This document shows, piece by piece, positions 34,165 through 43,412 of a DNA stretch of 46,484 nucleotides. The translations under genes were made by a program, and so were the position numbers. The notes beneath the pieces were generated by a model that saw only the letters and a program-made list of their open reading frames with translations, was not told where the DNA came from and did no database searches. The stretch lies in contig CAKURW010000010.1 of NCBI GenBank assembly GCA_934675795.1, positions 1 to 46,484 on the forward strand, in the 5' to 3' direction. The first letter of the stretch is position 1. Each line of letters begins with the position of its first letter. The DNA comes from an uncultured Collinsella sp. (lineage in GTDB: Bacteria > Actinomycetota > Coriobacteriia > Coriobacteriales > Coriobacteriaceae).

Positions 34165-36213
34165 TTAGCACTTGCTGCGCTTGGCGAGACGGTGCTCCAC
34201 CTTGGTGACGATGTGGATGAGCGGAATCGTCACGACCAGATAGTAAAGTGCGGCGCAAATGTAGGGCGTAATGTTGCCCGTGGTGGCCGTGAGGTTTTTG
34301 GAGAACAGCATGAGCTCCATGACGCCAACGCTCGAAAGCAGCGACGTGTCCTTGTACAGCATAACGAACTCGCTGGTCATAGTCGGTATAGCGCAACGTA
34401 CGGCTTGTGGGATCACGATGCGCGACATAACTTGGGACCAAGTCATGCCAAGCGAGTAGGCAGCTTCCGATTGACCAGGTGGTACGCTCTCGATGCCGGC
34501 ACGGAAAATCTCGGCAAGATAGGCCGAGCAGTTGATGGCTAGCACGCCAACGCCGAGCGGCAGATTGGGCACGTTGAGACCGATCATGGGGAACCCAAAG
34601 AACGCAATGTAGATCTGCAGGAAGAGCGGGGTTCCGCGCAGGACGTTGATGTATGTCACGGCGATGCCGCGCAGCATGCGACTATGACTGATTTTCATAA
34701 AGGCAAACAGCAAGCCGATGGGGATGGCGAGCGGAAAACCGATGGCAGTCACGGCAAGTGCTATGCCCCAGCCCTTAAAGAGCGAGGCGATTGAGGTGAC
34801 GATAATCTGCGGCTTGCAGAACATGCCCAAAAACGGGTTGGAGTTCCACGCGGCAACCCAAGGCTGGGCATCGAGCCAAGCGACGATTTCTTGCACCATG
34901 GTGCTCTCCGAGACGCTGATGGTGGGGCTCTCGGGAAGATTTCGCTTGTCGTCGTCGGCGACATAACTGCCGGTGACGGCATAGGCACCCGCGTTGCTCG
35001 GGAATACGACGTCGGGGACAACAACGCGAATCTGCGAGCCGGCAGCGACGGGATCGGCGAACTTGATGACGAGCTTTGAGCCGTTCAGCGAGCACGATGC
35101 CTTGACACCCGTCTGGTTCAGTCCGTCGAGCAGCGTGACCTTAACATCGGTGCTTTCAAACGATCCGCCCTCGGGCAGCTCAAGCTCAATTTGCGAAACG
35201 TCGCCCTCGTCGCTACCCGTTGTCGCTTCCCAGGTCAGGCGGGTTGCGATGCCGCCGAGCACGCCGTTACCGCTGTCTTCGTTTGACTTGGCGGTCGCCG
35301 AGGTGACGGCGAGTGAAGCGTCCGTCGCGTCGTCTGAGCTCGAGGCATCCTCGTTATCGGCCCCGCTCGTGGGTGCCATGCCAAACCACTTCTCGTACAG
35401 TTTGTCATAGGCGCCGGAGCTCTTGATCTTGGTGAGGGCATCGTTGATGGCCCGTGTCAGCCCGGGGTTGTCTTTAGAGACGGCAATACCAAACTGCTCG
35501 CCCGTCGGAACCTCTTTGATGATCTCCATACCGGTAAAGGAGTTCGAAACCATCCACTGCTCAACGGGCAGGTCGCATACGACCGCCTGGCACTGACCAC
35601 TCATGACGGCGGTGAAGGCTGCCGTCCAGTCGTCAAAGTTGACGGTGGTTGCCTGCGGCAGGTTCTCGATTGCCCACTCCTCGGACGTGGTGCCCGACTG
35701 CACGGCAATTTTGACGCCCGGTGCGTTGAGGCTATCGACCGTGTCGTATCCAGTGTTCTTTGCAACTGCGACGCCCTGATTGGAGTCGATATAGGGGTCG
35801 GTGAAGTCGACCTCTTCCTTGCGCTCGTCGGTAATCGTGATGTTACATGCGCCGACATCGGTCTTTACACCCTGCTTGACCATGGGGATAATGCCGTCGA
35901 ACTTTTGCGCCGGCAAGTAGTTGAGCTCCAGACCGAGCTCGTCTGCGATCATACCCATGAGTTCATAGGTAAAGCCCTGGTCTTCGCCGGAATCGTTGAC
36001 GTATTCAAACGGGGGTGTGGCCAAGTCACTTGCGACGGTGAGCTTGCCATTCTCGACGAGTGTGTAGGTGCTCGAGGCGTTCTGGGAGGACGAACAGCCG
36101 CTCGCGCCGATGATGGTGGCAAGGGCCACAACGACCGTCGCGAAGGCGCAGACGATGTGCCGGGTCAACTGGACGCGTGCCGAGCGGCGGCGACGTTCGA
36201 AATGTCGTTTCAT
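34165..36213 (-). CDS. Amino-acid ABC transporter: substrate-binding lipoprotein fused to permease
   Basis: 682 residues. A signal peptide with the lipobox ASGC (Cys40) leads to a periplasmic-type solute-binding domain (about 45-285; DLATPPFEYVNDSG, FTDPYIDSNQGVAV, GTTSEEW). A segment of about 145 residues (300-445), Ser/Asp-rich then beta-rich (LELPEGGSFESTDVKVTLLDG), separates it from a HisM/GlnP-type permease (470-682; LRGTPLFLQIYIAFFG and EAAYSLGMTWSQVMSRIVIPQAVR, the EAA loop). Probably imports glutamine or another polar amino acid. No ATPase gene is adjacent, so it must be supplied from elsewhere. The start at 36213 is preferred: AAAGGAT lies 8 nt upstream. Confidence 0.88.
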   Translation of the reverse strand: MKRHFERRRRSARVQLTRHIVCAFATVVVALATIIGASGCSSSQNASSTYTLVENGKLTVASDLATPPFEYVNDSGEDQGFTYELMGMIADELGLELNYLPAQKFDGIIPMVKQGVKTDVGACNITITDERKEEVDFTDPYIDSNQGVAVAKNTGYDTVDSLNAPGVKIAVQSGTTSEEWAIENLPQATTVNFDDWTAAFTAVMSGQCQAVVCDLPVEQWMVSNSFTGMEIIKEVPTGEQFGIAVSKDNPGLTRAINDALTKIKSSGAYDKLYEKWFGMAPTSGADNEDASSSDDATDASLAVTSATAKSNEDSGNGVLGGIATRLTWEATTGSDEGDVSQIELELPEGGSFESTDVKVTLLDGLNQTGVKASCSLNGSKLVIKFADPVAAGSQIRVVVPDVVFPSNAGAYAVTGSYVADDDKRNLPESPTISVSESTMVQEIVAWLDAQPWVAAWNSNPFLGMFCKPQIIVTSIASLFKGWGIALAVTAIGFPLAIPIGLLFAFMKISHSRMLRGIAVTYINVLRGTPLFLQIYIAFFGFPMIGLNVPNLPLGVGVLAINCSAYLAEIFRAGIESVPPGQSEAAYSLGMTWSQVMSRIVIPQAVRCAIPTMTSEFVMLYKDTSLLSSVGVMELMLFSKNLTATTGNITPYICAALYYLVVTIPLIHIVTKVEHRLAKRSKC

Positions 36214-36284
36214 CTGGAATCCTTTGCTTGGGCATGATGGGTCGGCATTGTGAGTCAATGAGGCACATCAAGACATTTGGATAA

Positions 36285-36293
36285 AGAATAGCA
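36285..36293 (-). promoter_or_regulatory. Extended -10 promoter for the ABC transporter
   Basis: On the - strand TGC-TATTCT, about 72 nt before the start codon. No -35 of note. Confidence 0.4.
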
Positions 36294-36497
36294 CCCAGAT
36301 TTCCTTGTTTTTACACGGGGTGGACACTGTTGTCATTTATTAACCCACGGCACAGTCCATGCAATTTTTTAGAAGGCTGCAGTGCGCGCAAGGTCAGGTG
36401 GCATATTAGGATGGTTGATAATACAGAATGTTTCATCGTTTCTGCCGCGGGACGTCTTTTGCCCTTTAAGGCTGAATTTAGCGAGAGAGGTCTTTGT

Positions 36498-38015
36498 ATG
36501 TCGAGTCCGACACAAGAGAAGCTAACTCTGATGCGCTATATAGAGTTGCTCGAGGAAGATGACCTTGTTGTTTCCAGACCGAGCGCTTCGTGCGACCAGC
36601 GCATTGAGTTTGCGACTGACGACTCGCGCCAGGTGCGTCCGGGCACGTTGTTTGTCTGCAAGGGCCGCGCGTTTAAGCGCGAGTACCTGCTTTCGGCAAT
36701 CGCCGATGGCGCCGTGGCCTACGTTTCCGAGGTCGATTACGATGTTAATCTTCCCGCGGTGATTGTGAGTGATATTCGTCGCACGCTCGCCGTGGTGGCA
36801 GATGCCTTTTATGGGCACCCGTCGGGTAGGGTGAAGGTCTGCGCCTTTACAGGTACCAAGGGCAAGTCGACCTGTAGCTTTTATCTGCGCGGCATTCTCG
36901 CCAACGAGGCCAAGCTTACGGGCTGTCATCGACCCGCTCTTAATACGGGCATTGAGTTCGACGACGGCATCGAGACGGGTCCTTCCAAGCTGACGACTCC
37001 CGAATCCTTTCTGCTGCAGTCTCGCATCGCACATGCTGCGGAGGCGGGTGCCCCGTGGCTGGTTATGGAGGCATCGAGCCAGGGCCTCAAATACGAGCGC
37101 ACGGGCAAGATCGCCTTTGAAGTCGGCGCCTTTACCAATATCGGCGAGGATCACATTTCGCCGATTGAGCATCCGACGCTCGAGGATTACTTTGCCAGCA
37201 AGCTCAAAATTTTCTCGCAGAGCCGTTTTGCCGTGGTCAATCTCGATATGGATAAGGTCGATCGTGTGCTCGAGGCGGCATCTCGTTGCGAACGTACGGT
37301 GACGTTCTCCCTGACCGACGAGCGTGCCGACGTGCTTGCGCTGGCGATTCGCAATGGTGACTGCGGCGTGGTGGCAACGGTGCGCACGCCCCGCTTTACG
37401 CGCGACATTGTGATTCCCACGCCGGTTAAGTTCAATGTGTCCAACGCGCTTGCCGCTATTGCCTGCGCCGAGGCCCTGGGCATTTCCGAAGAGGGTATCG
37501 TCCACGGCTTTGAGGGCGTCTTCGTTCCCGGCCGTATGGAGCTCTATCCGTCCGTATCGGGCAAAATCTTGGGTATCGTCGATTTTGCACATAACGGCAT
37601 GAGCCTCGAGACGCTCCTGCGTGACTTGCGCGAGAACTATCCCGAGCGCGAGCTGGCGGTTGTATTTGGCGCTACGGGTGGTAAGGGTGTCGATCGACGC
37701 ACCACAATGGGTATCGCCGCTGGCAAGTATGCCGACCGAATCGTGATTACCGAGGATGACCCCGGCCCCGAGGATGTCGAGGATATTTGCGCCGAGATCG
37801 CGCGCAACGTTCAGGCGCAGGGAAATGATAACTGGCAAATCGTGACTGATCGCGTTGCCGCTATCGAGACTGCCGTGCGTGAGACCGTCCGTCCTGCCGT
37901 GGTCATCGTGACCGGTAAGGGCGAGGAAGAGCGTATGCTGCGCAAGAACGGACCCGAGCCTTGTGAGCGCGATGGTTCGATTCTCAAGCGCACCCTTGCG
38001 GCGTACGACGCCTAA
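36498..38015 (+). CDS. MurE-type Mur ligase
   Basis: 505 residues. UDP-MurNAc-tripeptide synthetase family: N-terminal DDSRQVRPGTLFVCKG, P-loop GTKGKST (119-125), LTTPES, Lys235 in the carbamylated-Lys region, His365 in DFAHNG, and TGKGEEER. The position that sets amino-acid choice, DNPR in meso-diaminopimelate enzymes, reads DDPGPE (420-425), like the DDPN type of streptococcal Lys-adding enzymes, so a diamino acid such as Lys or Orn is likely rather than diaminopimelate. It lies outside a division-and-wall cluster, close to murI. The start at 36498 has GAGAGAGG about 7 nt upstream; the longer frame overlaps an untranslated region. Confidence 0.85.
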   Translation: MSSPTQEKLTLMRYIELLEEDDLVVSRPSASCDQRIEFATDDSRQVRPGTLFVCKGRAFKREYLLSAIADGAVAYVSEVDYDVNLPAVIVSDIRRTLAVVADAFYGHPSGRVKVCAFTGTKGKSTCSFYLRGILANEAKLTGCHRPALNTGIEFDDGIETGPSKLTTPESFLLQSRIAHAAEAGAPWLVMEASSQGLKYERTGKIAFEVGAFTNIGEDHISPIEHPTLEDYFASKLKIFSQSRFAVVNLDMDKVDRVLEAASRCERTVTFSLTDERADVLALAIRNGDCGVVATVRTPRFTRDIVIPTPVKFNVSNALAAIACAEALGISEEGIVHGFEGVFVPGRMELYPSVSGKILGIVDFAHNGMSLETLLRDLRENYPERELAVVFGATGGKGVDRRTTMGIAAGKYADRIVITEDDPGPEDVEDICAEIARNVQAQGNDNWQIVTDRVAAIETAVRETVRPAVVIVTGKGEEERMLRKNGPEPCERDGSILKRTLAAYDA

Positions 38016-38048
38016 GACCAGAAGCCCCTTCTACGTAATGGAGTGACC

Positions 38049-38960
38049 ATGTCCCACAATACCCTGCCGACCGTCGCTGAGCTTTCGGGCGAGATGCGCG
38101 AGCGTCTTGCCAAGGTTAAGTACGTCTTTACCGACCTGGACGCCACGATGCTCGCACCCGGCTCGTGCGTGCTGCGCGACAACGACGGCAACCCCTCGAC
38201 CAAGCTCGTCGAGGCTGTCGTGGCACTTGCCCGCGCCGGCATCCAGGTGGTCCCCACCTCGGGTCGCAACCGCACTATGATCCACGAGGACGCGCGCGTG
38301 CTCGGCCTCAACTCCTACATCGGCGAGATGGGCGGCCTGGTCATGTACGACCTCAAGGCCAACGATTGGGAGTACCTGACCGGCGATATGCCCTACGACC
38401 CCGCCTGCGGCCTCACGCCGCATCAGGTGATCGAGCAGACCGGCGTGTGCGAGAAGATTCTCGCCCGCTGGCCGCATAAGATCGAGTACCACAACGACAT
38501 GTCGACTGGCTACAAGTACCGCGAGGTCACCGTCGGCATGCGCGGCGATGTGCCCGACGACGAGGTCCAGGCCATTCTTGACGAGGCCGGCTGCGGCCTG
38601 GTCTGGGCCTGCAACGGTTACCTGACCCATCTGTCCAAGCCGACGACGCTCGAGCTCGAACGCGTCGAGGATGGCCGCGCGTTTAACATCAATCCCGCCG
38701 GTCTCAACAAGGGCGTTGCCATCGCACGTTTCTGCGAGCACCTTGGTATCGAGCGCGAGGAGACGCTGGCGCTCGGCGATTCCGAGTCCGACTTCTACAT
38801 GGCTGACCACGTGGGCACGTTCTGCCTGGTCGAGAACGGTTTGACCAGCGCCGGCGCGCCCGAGTTCCTGGATACCTGCGATAACGCCTACGTCACGCGC
38901 GGCAAGATTGTCGACGGCTGGGCGGCAACGGCAGAGCTGCTCGTCGCGGCTCGTTCGTAG
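38049..38960 (+). CDS. HAD superfamily phosphatase (Cof type)
   Basis: 303 residues. Motif I FTDLDATML (Asp29, Asp31), motif II TSGRNR, conserved Lys in NKGVAIA, motif III LGDSESDFYM, with a type-II cap between. Hydrolyses a phosphate ester of an unidentified small molecule, cytosolic. The large cap and the GEMGGLVMYD stretch resemble sugar-phosphate and mannosyl-3-phosphoglycerate phosphatase-like members. The ATG at 38049 has GGAG 6-7 nt upstream; an in-frame GTG six bases earlier is too close. It follows the MurE-type gene by 33 nt, so a shared transcript is likely. Confidence 0.88.
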   Translation: MSHNTLPTVAELSGEMRERLAKVKYVFTDLDATMLAPGSCVLRDNDGNPSTKLVEAVVALARAGIQVVPTSGRNRTMIHEDARVLGLNSYIGEMGGLVMYDLKANDWEYLTGDMPYDPACGLTPHQVIEQTGVCEKILARWPHKIEYHNDMSTGYKYREVTVGMRGDVPDDEVQAILDEAGCGLVWACNGYLTHLSKPTTLELERVEDGRAFNINPAGLNKGVAIARFCEHLGIEREETLALGDSESDFYMADHVGTFCLVENGLTSAGAPEFLDTCDNAYVTRGKIVDGWAATAELLVAARS

Positions 38961-39013
38961 CGCGGCCCTATCGTTCTGAGCCATATCTTTTCGAGAGAGA
39001 ATCTGGTGAGGTA

Positions 39014-39898
39014 ATGTCCGATATCGAGAATCTGGCTGGCGACACACGCCCCATTGGCGTATTCGACTCGGGTCTAGGCGGTCTGACGGTTGCGCGCGCC
39101 ATCGCAACGGCGTTGCCGCACGAGTCCGTCTACTACTTTGGCGACACCAAGCGCTGCCCCTACGGCACCCGCACCGAGGACGAGGTGCGCTCGTTTGCAC
39201 TGCAGGCGGGCCGTTGGCTGTCGAAGCACGACGTCAAGATCATGGTCATCGCCTGCAATACGGCGACCGCTGCGGCCTTGCGTTTGGCCCAGCAGGTGCT
39301 CGACGTCCCCGTCATCGGTGTGATCGCACCGGGCGCACGCGCGGCAATCAACAGCACCCGCACGCGCCGGGTGGGCGTGCTCGCCACCAACCTCACCATT
39401 CGCTCAGGCGCTTACACGCGTGCCATTCAGGACTTGGATGCCGGCGTCGACGTATACGGCTGCCCTGCCTCGAGCTTTGTCGAGGTCGTTGAGCACGAGC
39501 TCGCCTCGGGCGCGCATCTGCAAGAGCAGTGGCTCGAGAACGAGGACATCTTTGATACGCCTGCCGTACGCGCGCTGGTCGGCGCCACGGTTGAACCGCT
39601 GCGCGACCACGGCATCGATACCGTGGTGCTCGGCTGCACGCATTTTCCGCTGCTCGTGGGGCCTATTCGCCATGCGCTGGGTCCCGGAGTGCGCGTGGTG
39701 AGCTCCGCCGAGGAGACCACGCGTGAGTTGACCGATATTCTCACGCGCCGCGAGCAGCTGGCGGGCGACGCAGCCGAGCCGCAGCATCGTTTTGCAACGA
39801 CGTCCGATAACATTGCCGAGTTTGCGGTGGCGGGCAGTTTTATCTTTGGCCAGCCGCTCAAGAGCATTGAGCATATCGATATCGACGAACTGAAATAG
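39014..39898 (+). CDS. murI: Glutamate racemase
   Basis: 294 residues. GVFDSGLGGLTV (Asp18-Ser19), catalytic Cys81 in IACNTATAA and Cys208 in LGCTHFPLL, His210. Makes D-glutamate for the peptidoglycan stem. Overall length slightly above the family mean because of a short hydrophilic N-terminus and an EDIF segment. ATG follows TGGTGAGG. It begins 53 nt after the phosphatase and is followed by rph; murI-rph-rdgB is a conserved order. Confidence 0.96.
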   Translation: MSDIENLAGDTRPIGVFDSGLGGLTVARAIATALPHESVYYFGDTKRCPYGTRTEDEVRSFALQAGRWLSKHDVKIMVIACNTATAAALRLAQQVLDVPVIGVIAPGARAAINSTRTRRVGVLATNLTIRSGAYTRAIQDLDAGVDVYGCPASSFVEVVEHELASGAHLQEQWLENEDIFDTPAVRALVGATVEPLRDHGIDTVVLGCTHFPLLVGPIRHALGPGVRVVSSAEETTRELTDILTRREQLAGDAAEPQHRFATTSDNIAEFAVAGSFIFGQPLKSIEHIDIDELK

Positions 39899-39953
39899 AT
39901 ACAAGGTCACCGACCAAAGGCTCACGTTCACCTTTTGCCGAAAGGATTTTTCC

Positions 39954-40679
39954 ATGGAGTATATGCAGGTCAATCGCGCCAACGGCCGCGCCGCCGATGA
40001 GCTGCGCCCCATCAAGCTTACTCGCGGCGTCATGAAACACGCCCACGGTTCGTGCCTGGCCGAGTTTGGCGATACTCACGTGCTGTGCGCCGCCACCATC
40101 GAGGAGGGCGTGCCGGGCTGGCGCAAGGGCGCCAAGGCCGGTTGGGTAACGGCGGAGTACGCCATGCTGCCGGCATCGACCGGCAAGCGCTGCAAGCGCG
40201 AGCATGCCAACCGTAAGGGCCGCTCCATGGAGATCGAGCGCCTCATCGGTCGCAGCCTGCGTACCGTCGTCAACATGAAGGCACTCGGCGAGTACACCGT
40301 TACCGTCGACTGCGACGTGATTCAGGCAGACGGCGGCACACGAACGGCGAGCATTACCGGCGCCTGGGTGGCACTGCACGACGCCCTTGCCATGTGGGTC
40401 GAGGCGGGTAAGCTCGAGCGCATCCCGCTCACGGGCCAGGTCGCCGCGATTTCCATGGGCGTTGTCGACGGCAACACCCTGCTCGACCTGGATTATTCCG
40501 AGGACAGTCACGCCGAGGTCGACATGAACCTTGTCGCCACCGATACCGGTGAGATGATCGAGCTCCAGGGTACTGGCGAGCAGGCACCCTTCGACCGCAA
40601 GCGCCTCAATTCCCTGCTCGATTTGGGCGACAAGGGCATTGCCGAGCTCATCGAGCTCCAGCGCCAAGTCCTCGCCTAA
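39954..40679 (+). CDS. rph: Ribonuclease PH
   Basis: 241 residues. Phosphorolytic 3' to 5' exoribonuclease that trims tRNA precursors; hexamer. The motifs RGVMKHAHGSCLAEFGDTHVLC, GWVTAEYAMLPAST, KGRSMEIERLIGRSLR and DCDVIQADGGTRTASI are intact. ATG follows GAAAGGA. The first two bases of the following palindromic repeat are the last two of its TAA stop codon. Confidence 0.97.
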   Translation: MEYMQVNRANGRAADELRPIKLTRGVMKHAHGSCLAEFGDTHVLCAATIEEGVPGWRKGAKAGWVTAEYAMLPASTGKRCKREHANRKGRSMEIERLIGRSLRTVVNMKALGEYTVTVDCDVIQADGGTRTASITGAWVALHDALAMWVEAGKLERIPLTGQVAAISMGVVDGNTLLDLDYSEDSHAEVDMNLVATDTGEMIELQGTGEQAPFDRKRLNSLLDLGDKGIAELIELQRQVLA

Positions 40680-40731
40680 CCTGCCAAAAAGGGACAGGTT
40701 TATTTTGGCAGGTTTTATCTGCGGAAACGCC
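40678..40731 (+). repeat. Palindromic GGGACAGG-core repeat (copy C3)
   Basis: Arms AACCTGCCAAAA and TTTTGGCAGGTT, core AGGGACAGGTTTA; first 44 nt identical to copy B in opposite orientation. It overlaps the rph stop codon and lies between rph and rdgB. Confidence 0.85.
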
Positions 40732-40821
40732 GATAGATAAGGTTGATGCCACATGAAAGGGGAGATGCCGACAGACCGGTCCCTTTTACGTGACTTTGCT
40801 ATACGGACAAGGAGGCCACTC

Positions 40822-41463
40822 ATGGCACTTGAGAAGATCGACATCGACACCCTCGACCCGGCGGCGACCATCGTCGTGGCAACGGGCAACGCCCATAAGC
40901 TCACCGAGATCGAGGCCATTTTGGGCAAGGTTATGCCCGAGGTTCGCTTTGTGGCGCTCGGCCAGCTGGGCGATTTTGAGGACCCCGAGGAAAACGGCAC
41001 GACGTTTTTGGAGAACGCCATCATCAAGGCGCAGGCTGCCGTCGAAGAGACGGGGCTCATGGCCATTGCCGACGATTCGGGCCTGGTCGTCGACGCGCTG
41101 GACGGTGAGCCCGGTGTATATAGCGCGCGCTACGCGGGCGTTCACGGCGACGATGCCGCCAACAATGCCAAGCTCCTCGTTAACCTGGAAGGCGTGGCCG
41201 ACGAGGACCGCACTGCGCGCTTTATGAGCGTCGTCGCGCTCATCGACACGGACGGCTTGGTCACCTATGGCGAGGGCGCTTGCGAGGGCGTTATCGCGCA
41301 CGAGGGCCGCGGCGATCACGGCTTTGGCTATGACCCGCTGTTCCTGCCGGTCGACACGCCGGGCAAGACCATGGCCGAGCTCACGGCGGATGAGAAGAAC
41401 GCCATCAGCCATCGATTCCATGCGCTCGAGCATCTGTCCGCCAAGCTGACGGGCGAGGAGTAG
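40822..41463 (+). CDS. rdgB: XTP/dITP diphosphatase
   Basis: 213 residues, HAM1 family. TGNAHKLTEIEAIL at the N-terminus, FLENAIIKA, catalytic Asp in ADDSGLVVDALDGEPGVYSARYAG, GFGYDPLF and ISHRFHAL. Hydrolyses deaminated purine nucleotides (ITP, dITP, XTP) so that they are not built into nucleic acid. The start at 40822 has CAAGGAGG; the earlier in-frame start has none. Confidence 0.96.
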   Translation: MALEKIDIDTLDPAATIVVATGNAHKLTEIEAILGKVMPEVRFVALGQLGDFEDPEENGTTFLENAIIKAQAAVEETGLMAIADDSGLVVDALDGEPGVYSARYAGVHGDDAANNAKLLVNLEGVADEDRTARFMSVVALIDTDGLVTYGEGACEGVIAHEGRGDHGFGYDPLFLPVDTPGKTMAELTADEKNAISHRFHALEHLSAKLTGEE

Positions 41464-41466
41464 GCC

Positions 41467-41913
41467 GTGCGCGCGGTGGTGCAGCGCGTACTCAACGCCG
41501 GCGTGACGGTCGACGGCGAGTGCGTGGGCAAAATTGGGCGCGGCTATCTGGTGCTACTGGGCGTTGGCCACGACGACACGTGCGCCGAGGCCGATAAGCT
41601 GTGGGGCAAGCTCCGGGGCTTGCGCATTAACGAGGACGAGAACGGCAAGACCAACCTGGCACTTGCCGATGTCGACGGCGAGGTTCTCGTGGTGTCGCAG
41701 TTCACGCTGTTCGCCGATTGCCGTCACGGCCGCCGCCCATCGTTTACGGATGCCGGCGCCCCCGATGTCGCCAACGAGCTCTACGAGTACTTCCTGACGC
41801 TTGTGCGCGAGGACGTCGAGCACGTAGCGCATGGCATCTTCGGCGCCGACATGAAGGTCGATCTCGTCAACGATGGCCCATTCACCATCGTCTTGGACAC
41901 TGATAGTCTGTAA
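41467..41913 (+). CDS. dtd: D-aminoacyl-tRNA deacylase
   Basis: 148 residues, GTG start 3 nt after the rdgB stop codon. [17 protein letters not shown], the [17 protein letters not shown] signature and the Gly-Pro motif in [10 protein letters not shown] (commonly NGPVT) identify DTD, which clears D-amino acids from mischarged tRNA. The Val to Phe change beside the Pro is minor. Suits a gene next to glutamate racemase in a genome that makes D-amino acids. Confidence 0.95.
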   Translation: MRAVVQRVLNAGVTVDGECVGKIGRGYLVLLGVGHDDTCAEADKLWGKLRGLRINEDENGKTNLALADVDGEVLVVSQFTLFADCRHGRRPSFTDAGAPDVANELYEYFLTLVREDVEHVAHGIFGADMKVDLVNDGPFTIVLDTDSL

Positions 41914-41946
41914 GTAGTCAATTTGGGACCGGGCTTTTTTAGCTAC

Positions 41947-41976
41947 TTGCGTATGGCCACAACAGGGTGCTATAAT
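41947..41976 (+). promoter_or_regulatory. Strong promoter of veg-ispE
   Basis: TTGCGT, 18-bp spacer, perfect TATAAT with extended TGC. The best promoter in the window. Confidence 0.75.
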
Positions 41977-41996
41977 ATTAGAGTTTTGTCTATCTT

Positions 41997-42016
41997 AGGG
42001 GTATTATCCCCTTTTT
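41997..42016 (+). terminator. Short leader hairpin with U-run before veg
   Basis: AGGGG-TATTAT-CCCCT followed by TTTT, between the promoter and the veg Shine-Dalgarno. A small stem, so a weak attenuator at most. Confidence 0.4.
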
Positions 42017-42043
42017 GAATTGCACCTTCTGGAGGCCCTGTTC

Positions 42044-42340
42044 ATGGAAGAGATGGAAGTCAATCACGTCGACGACATCCACGAGAAGCTGACCGATATG
42101 GTGGGCGATCGCGTTAAGGTGAAGGCCAACATGGGCCGCACCCGCGTCGTCGAGCGCATGGGCACCATCAAGAGCGTTCATCCGGCAGTCTTTATCGTCG
42201 AGGTCGACGAGCGCCGTGGCCGCAAGTCGCGTCAGTCCTACCAGTATATTGATGTTCTCACCGGCCAGGTCGAGCTGTTCGACCCCGAGAGCGGCGAACA
42301 CATTTTTACCCCGCTCGGCAATCAGCTCGAGGAGCACTAG
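42044..42340 (+). CDS. veg: Veg family protein
   Basis: 98 residues. Matches Veg (DUF1021): VKVKANMGRTRVVERMGTIKSVHPAVFIVEVDER then SYQYIDVLTGQVEL, a small beta-barrel-like fold. In Bacillus Veg stimulates biofilm formation; the biochemical activity is not settled. The gene is commonly next to ispE, as here. The ATG at 42044 has CTGGAGG; the earlier in-frame start is on the wrong side of it. The C-terminus is about 15 residues longer than the Bacillus protein. Confidence 0.85.
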   Translation: MEEMEVNHVDDIHEKLTDMVGDRVKVKANMGRTRVVERMGTIKSVHPAVFIVEVDERRGRKSRQSYQYIDVLTGQVELFDPESGEHIFTPLGNQLEEH

Positions 42341-42342
42341 CG

Positions 42343-43239
42343 GTGACCGATTGGTCCCTGACCCTTTCCGCGCCGGCAAAGATCAACCTCTACCTGGGGG
42401 TTCATACCGAGCGTGACGACCGCGGCTACCATAAGGTCGATTCCCTGATGGCAGCCGTCGGTCTTGTCGATACCGTGACGGTTACGCCTGCGCAGGCGCT
42501 GACCGTCCAGACGATTCCGGCATCTGACTTTCCCATGCAAAAGAATACGGCGTATCGTGCGGCCGCTGCTATGGCCGAGCATTATGGTCGCGAAGCCAAC
42601 GTCTGCATCACGATCGAGAAGCGCATCCCGTTGTGTGCCGGCCTGGGCGGTCCTTCGACGGATGCCGCGGCGGTCATTGTCGCCTTGGCAGAGAGTTGGG
42701 GTATCGACCGTGCCGATCCCGCGCTGGACAACATCGCGCGCGGCATTGGCGCCGACGTTCCCTTTTTTTTGCATGCCAGCCCTGCATTTTACGTGGGTGG
42801 GGGAGACGTGCTGGCAACCGAGTACCCCGCACTACCCGCGACACCCGTCGTGCTGGTCAAGCCGCGCGAGGCAAGCGTTTCAACAATTGAAGCCTATCGA
42901 CGTTTTGACGAGACCCCAGCGCCTGCGGACAAGCCCGGAGCGATCGCATCTGCCCTTCGCTCGGGAGACGCAGAGGCGGCCTACGCGCTCGTCCACAACA
43001 ACCTGGGTGTCATTTCCGCGCAGATGGAGCCGCGGATTCAAACGGTGCTCGACTGGCTTCGTTCACAGGACGGTACCATTGCCGCAAACGTGTGCGGTTC
43101 GGGTGCCTGCTCGTTTGCCATTTGCGATACTGCCGCCACGGCAGTCAATCTTGCGGCAGCCGCTCAACAAAACGGCTGGTGGGCTTATGCGACGGAGCTC
43201 GTTTCCGACACGGTTCGCATTGAAGCGCCAAAGAAGTAA
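42343..43239 (+). CDS. ispE: 4-diphosphocytidyl-2-C-methyl-D-erythritol kinase
   Basis: 298 residues. GHMP kinase of the non-mevalonate isoprenoid pathway. SAPAKINLYLGV and DDRGYHKVDSLM at the N-terminus; ATP loop PLCAGLGGPSTDAAA, with Pro-Ser-Thr where most have Gly-Ser-Ser; ARGIGADVPFFL. The GTG start is 2 nt after the veg stop codon, so the two are coupled. The C-terminal half is more divergent, as is usual. Confidence 0.94.
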   Translation: MTDWSLTLSAPAKINLYLGVHTERDDRGYHKVDSLMAAVGLVDTVTVTPAQALTVQTIPASDFPMQKNTAYRAAAAMAEHYGREANVCITIEKRIPLCAGLGGPSTDAAAVIVALAESWGIDRADPALDNIARGIGADVPFFLHASPAFYVGGGDVLATEYPALPATPVVLVKPREASVSTIEAYRRFDETPAPADKPGAIASALRSGDAEAAYALVHNNLGVISAQMEPRIQTVLDWLRSQDGTIAANVCGSGACSFAICDTAATAVNLAAAAQQNGWWAYATELVSDTVRIEAPKK

Positions 43240-43288
43240 AAATTTCTCTGGCACACGACGGAAATCTTTGTTACTATAGTCGAGCTAA

Positions 43289-43365
43289 CGGGTTGTGGCT
43301 CAGTTTGGTAGAGCACTGCGTTCGGGACGCAGGGGTCGCTGGTTCAAATCCAGTCAACCCGACCA
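43289..43365 (+). tRNA. tRNA-Pro (anticodon CGG)
   Basis: 77 nt with encoded CCA. Acceptor CGGGTTG / CAACCCG, D-arm GCTC / GAGC, anticodon stem CTGCG / CGCAG with loop TTCGGGA (anticodon CGG), T-arm CTGGTTCAAATCCAG. Confidence 0.97.
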
Positions 43366-43375
43366 GAGCATGAGG

Positions 43376-43404
43376 AGGGACCGCTTCTTGCGGTCCCTTT
43401 TTTT
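43376..43404 (+). terminator. Terminator of tRNA-Pro
   Basis: AGGGACCGC-TTCTT-GCGGTCCCT, 9-bp perfect stem, then seven T. Confidence 0.92.
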
Positions 43405-43412
43405 AGCTAGTG

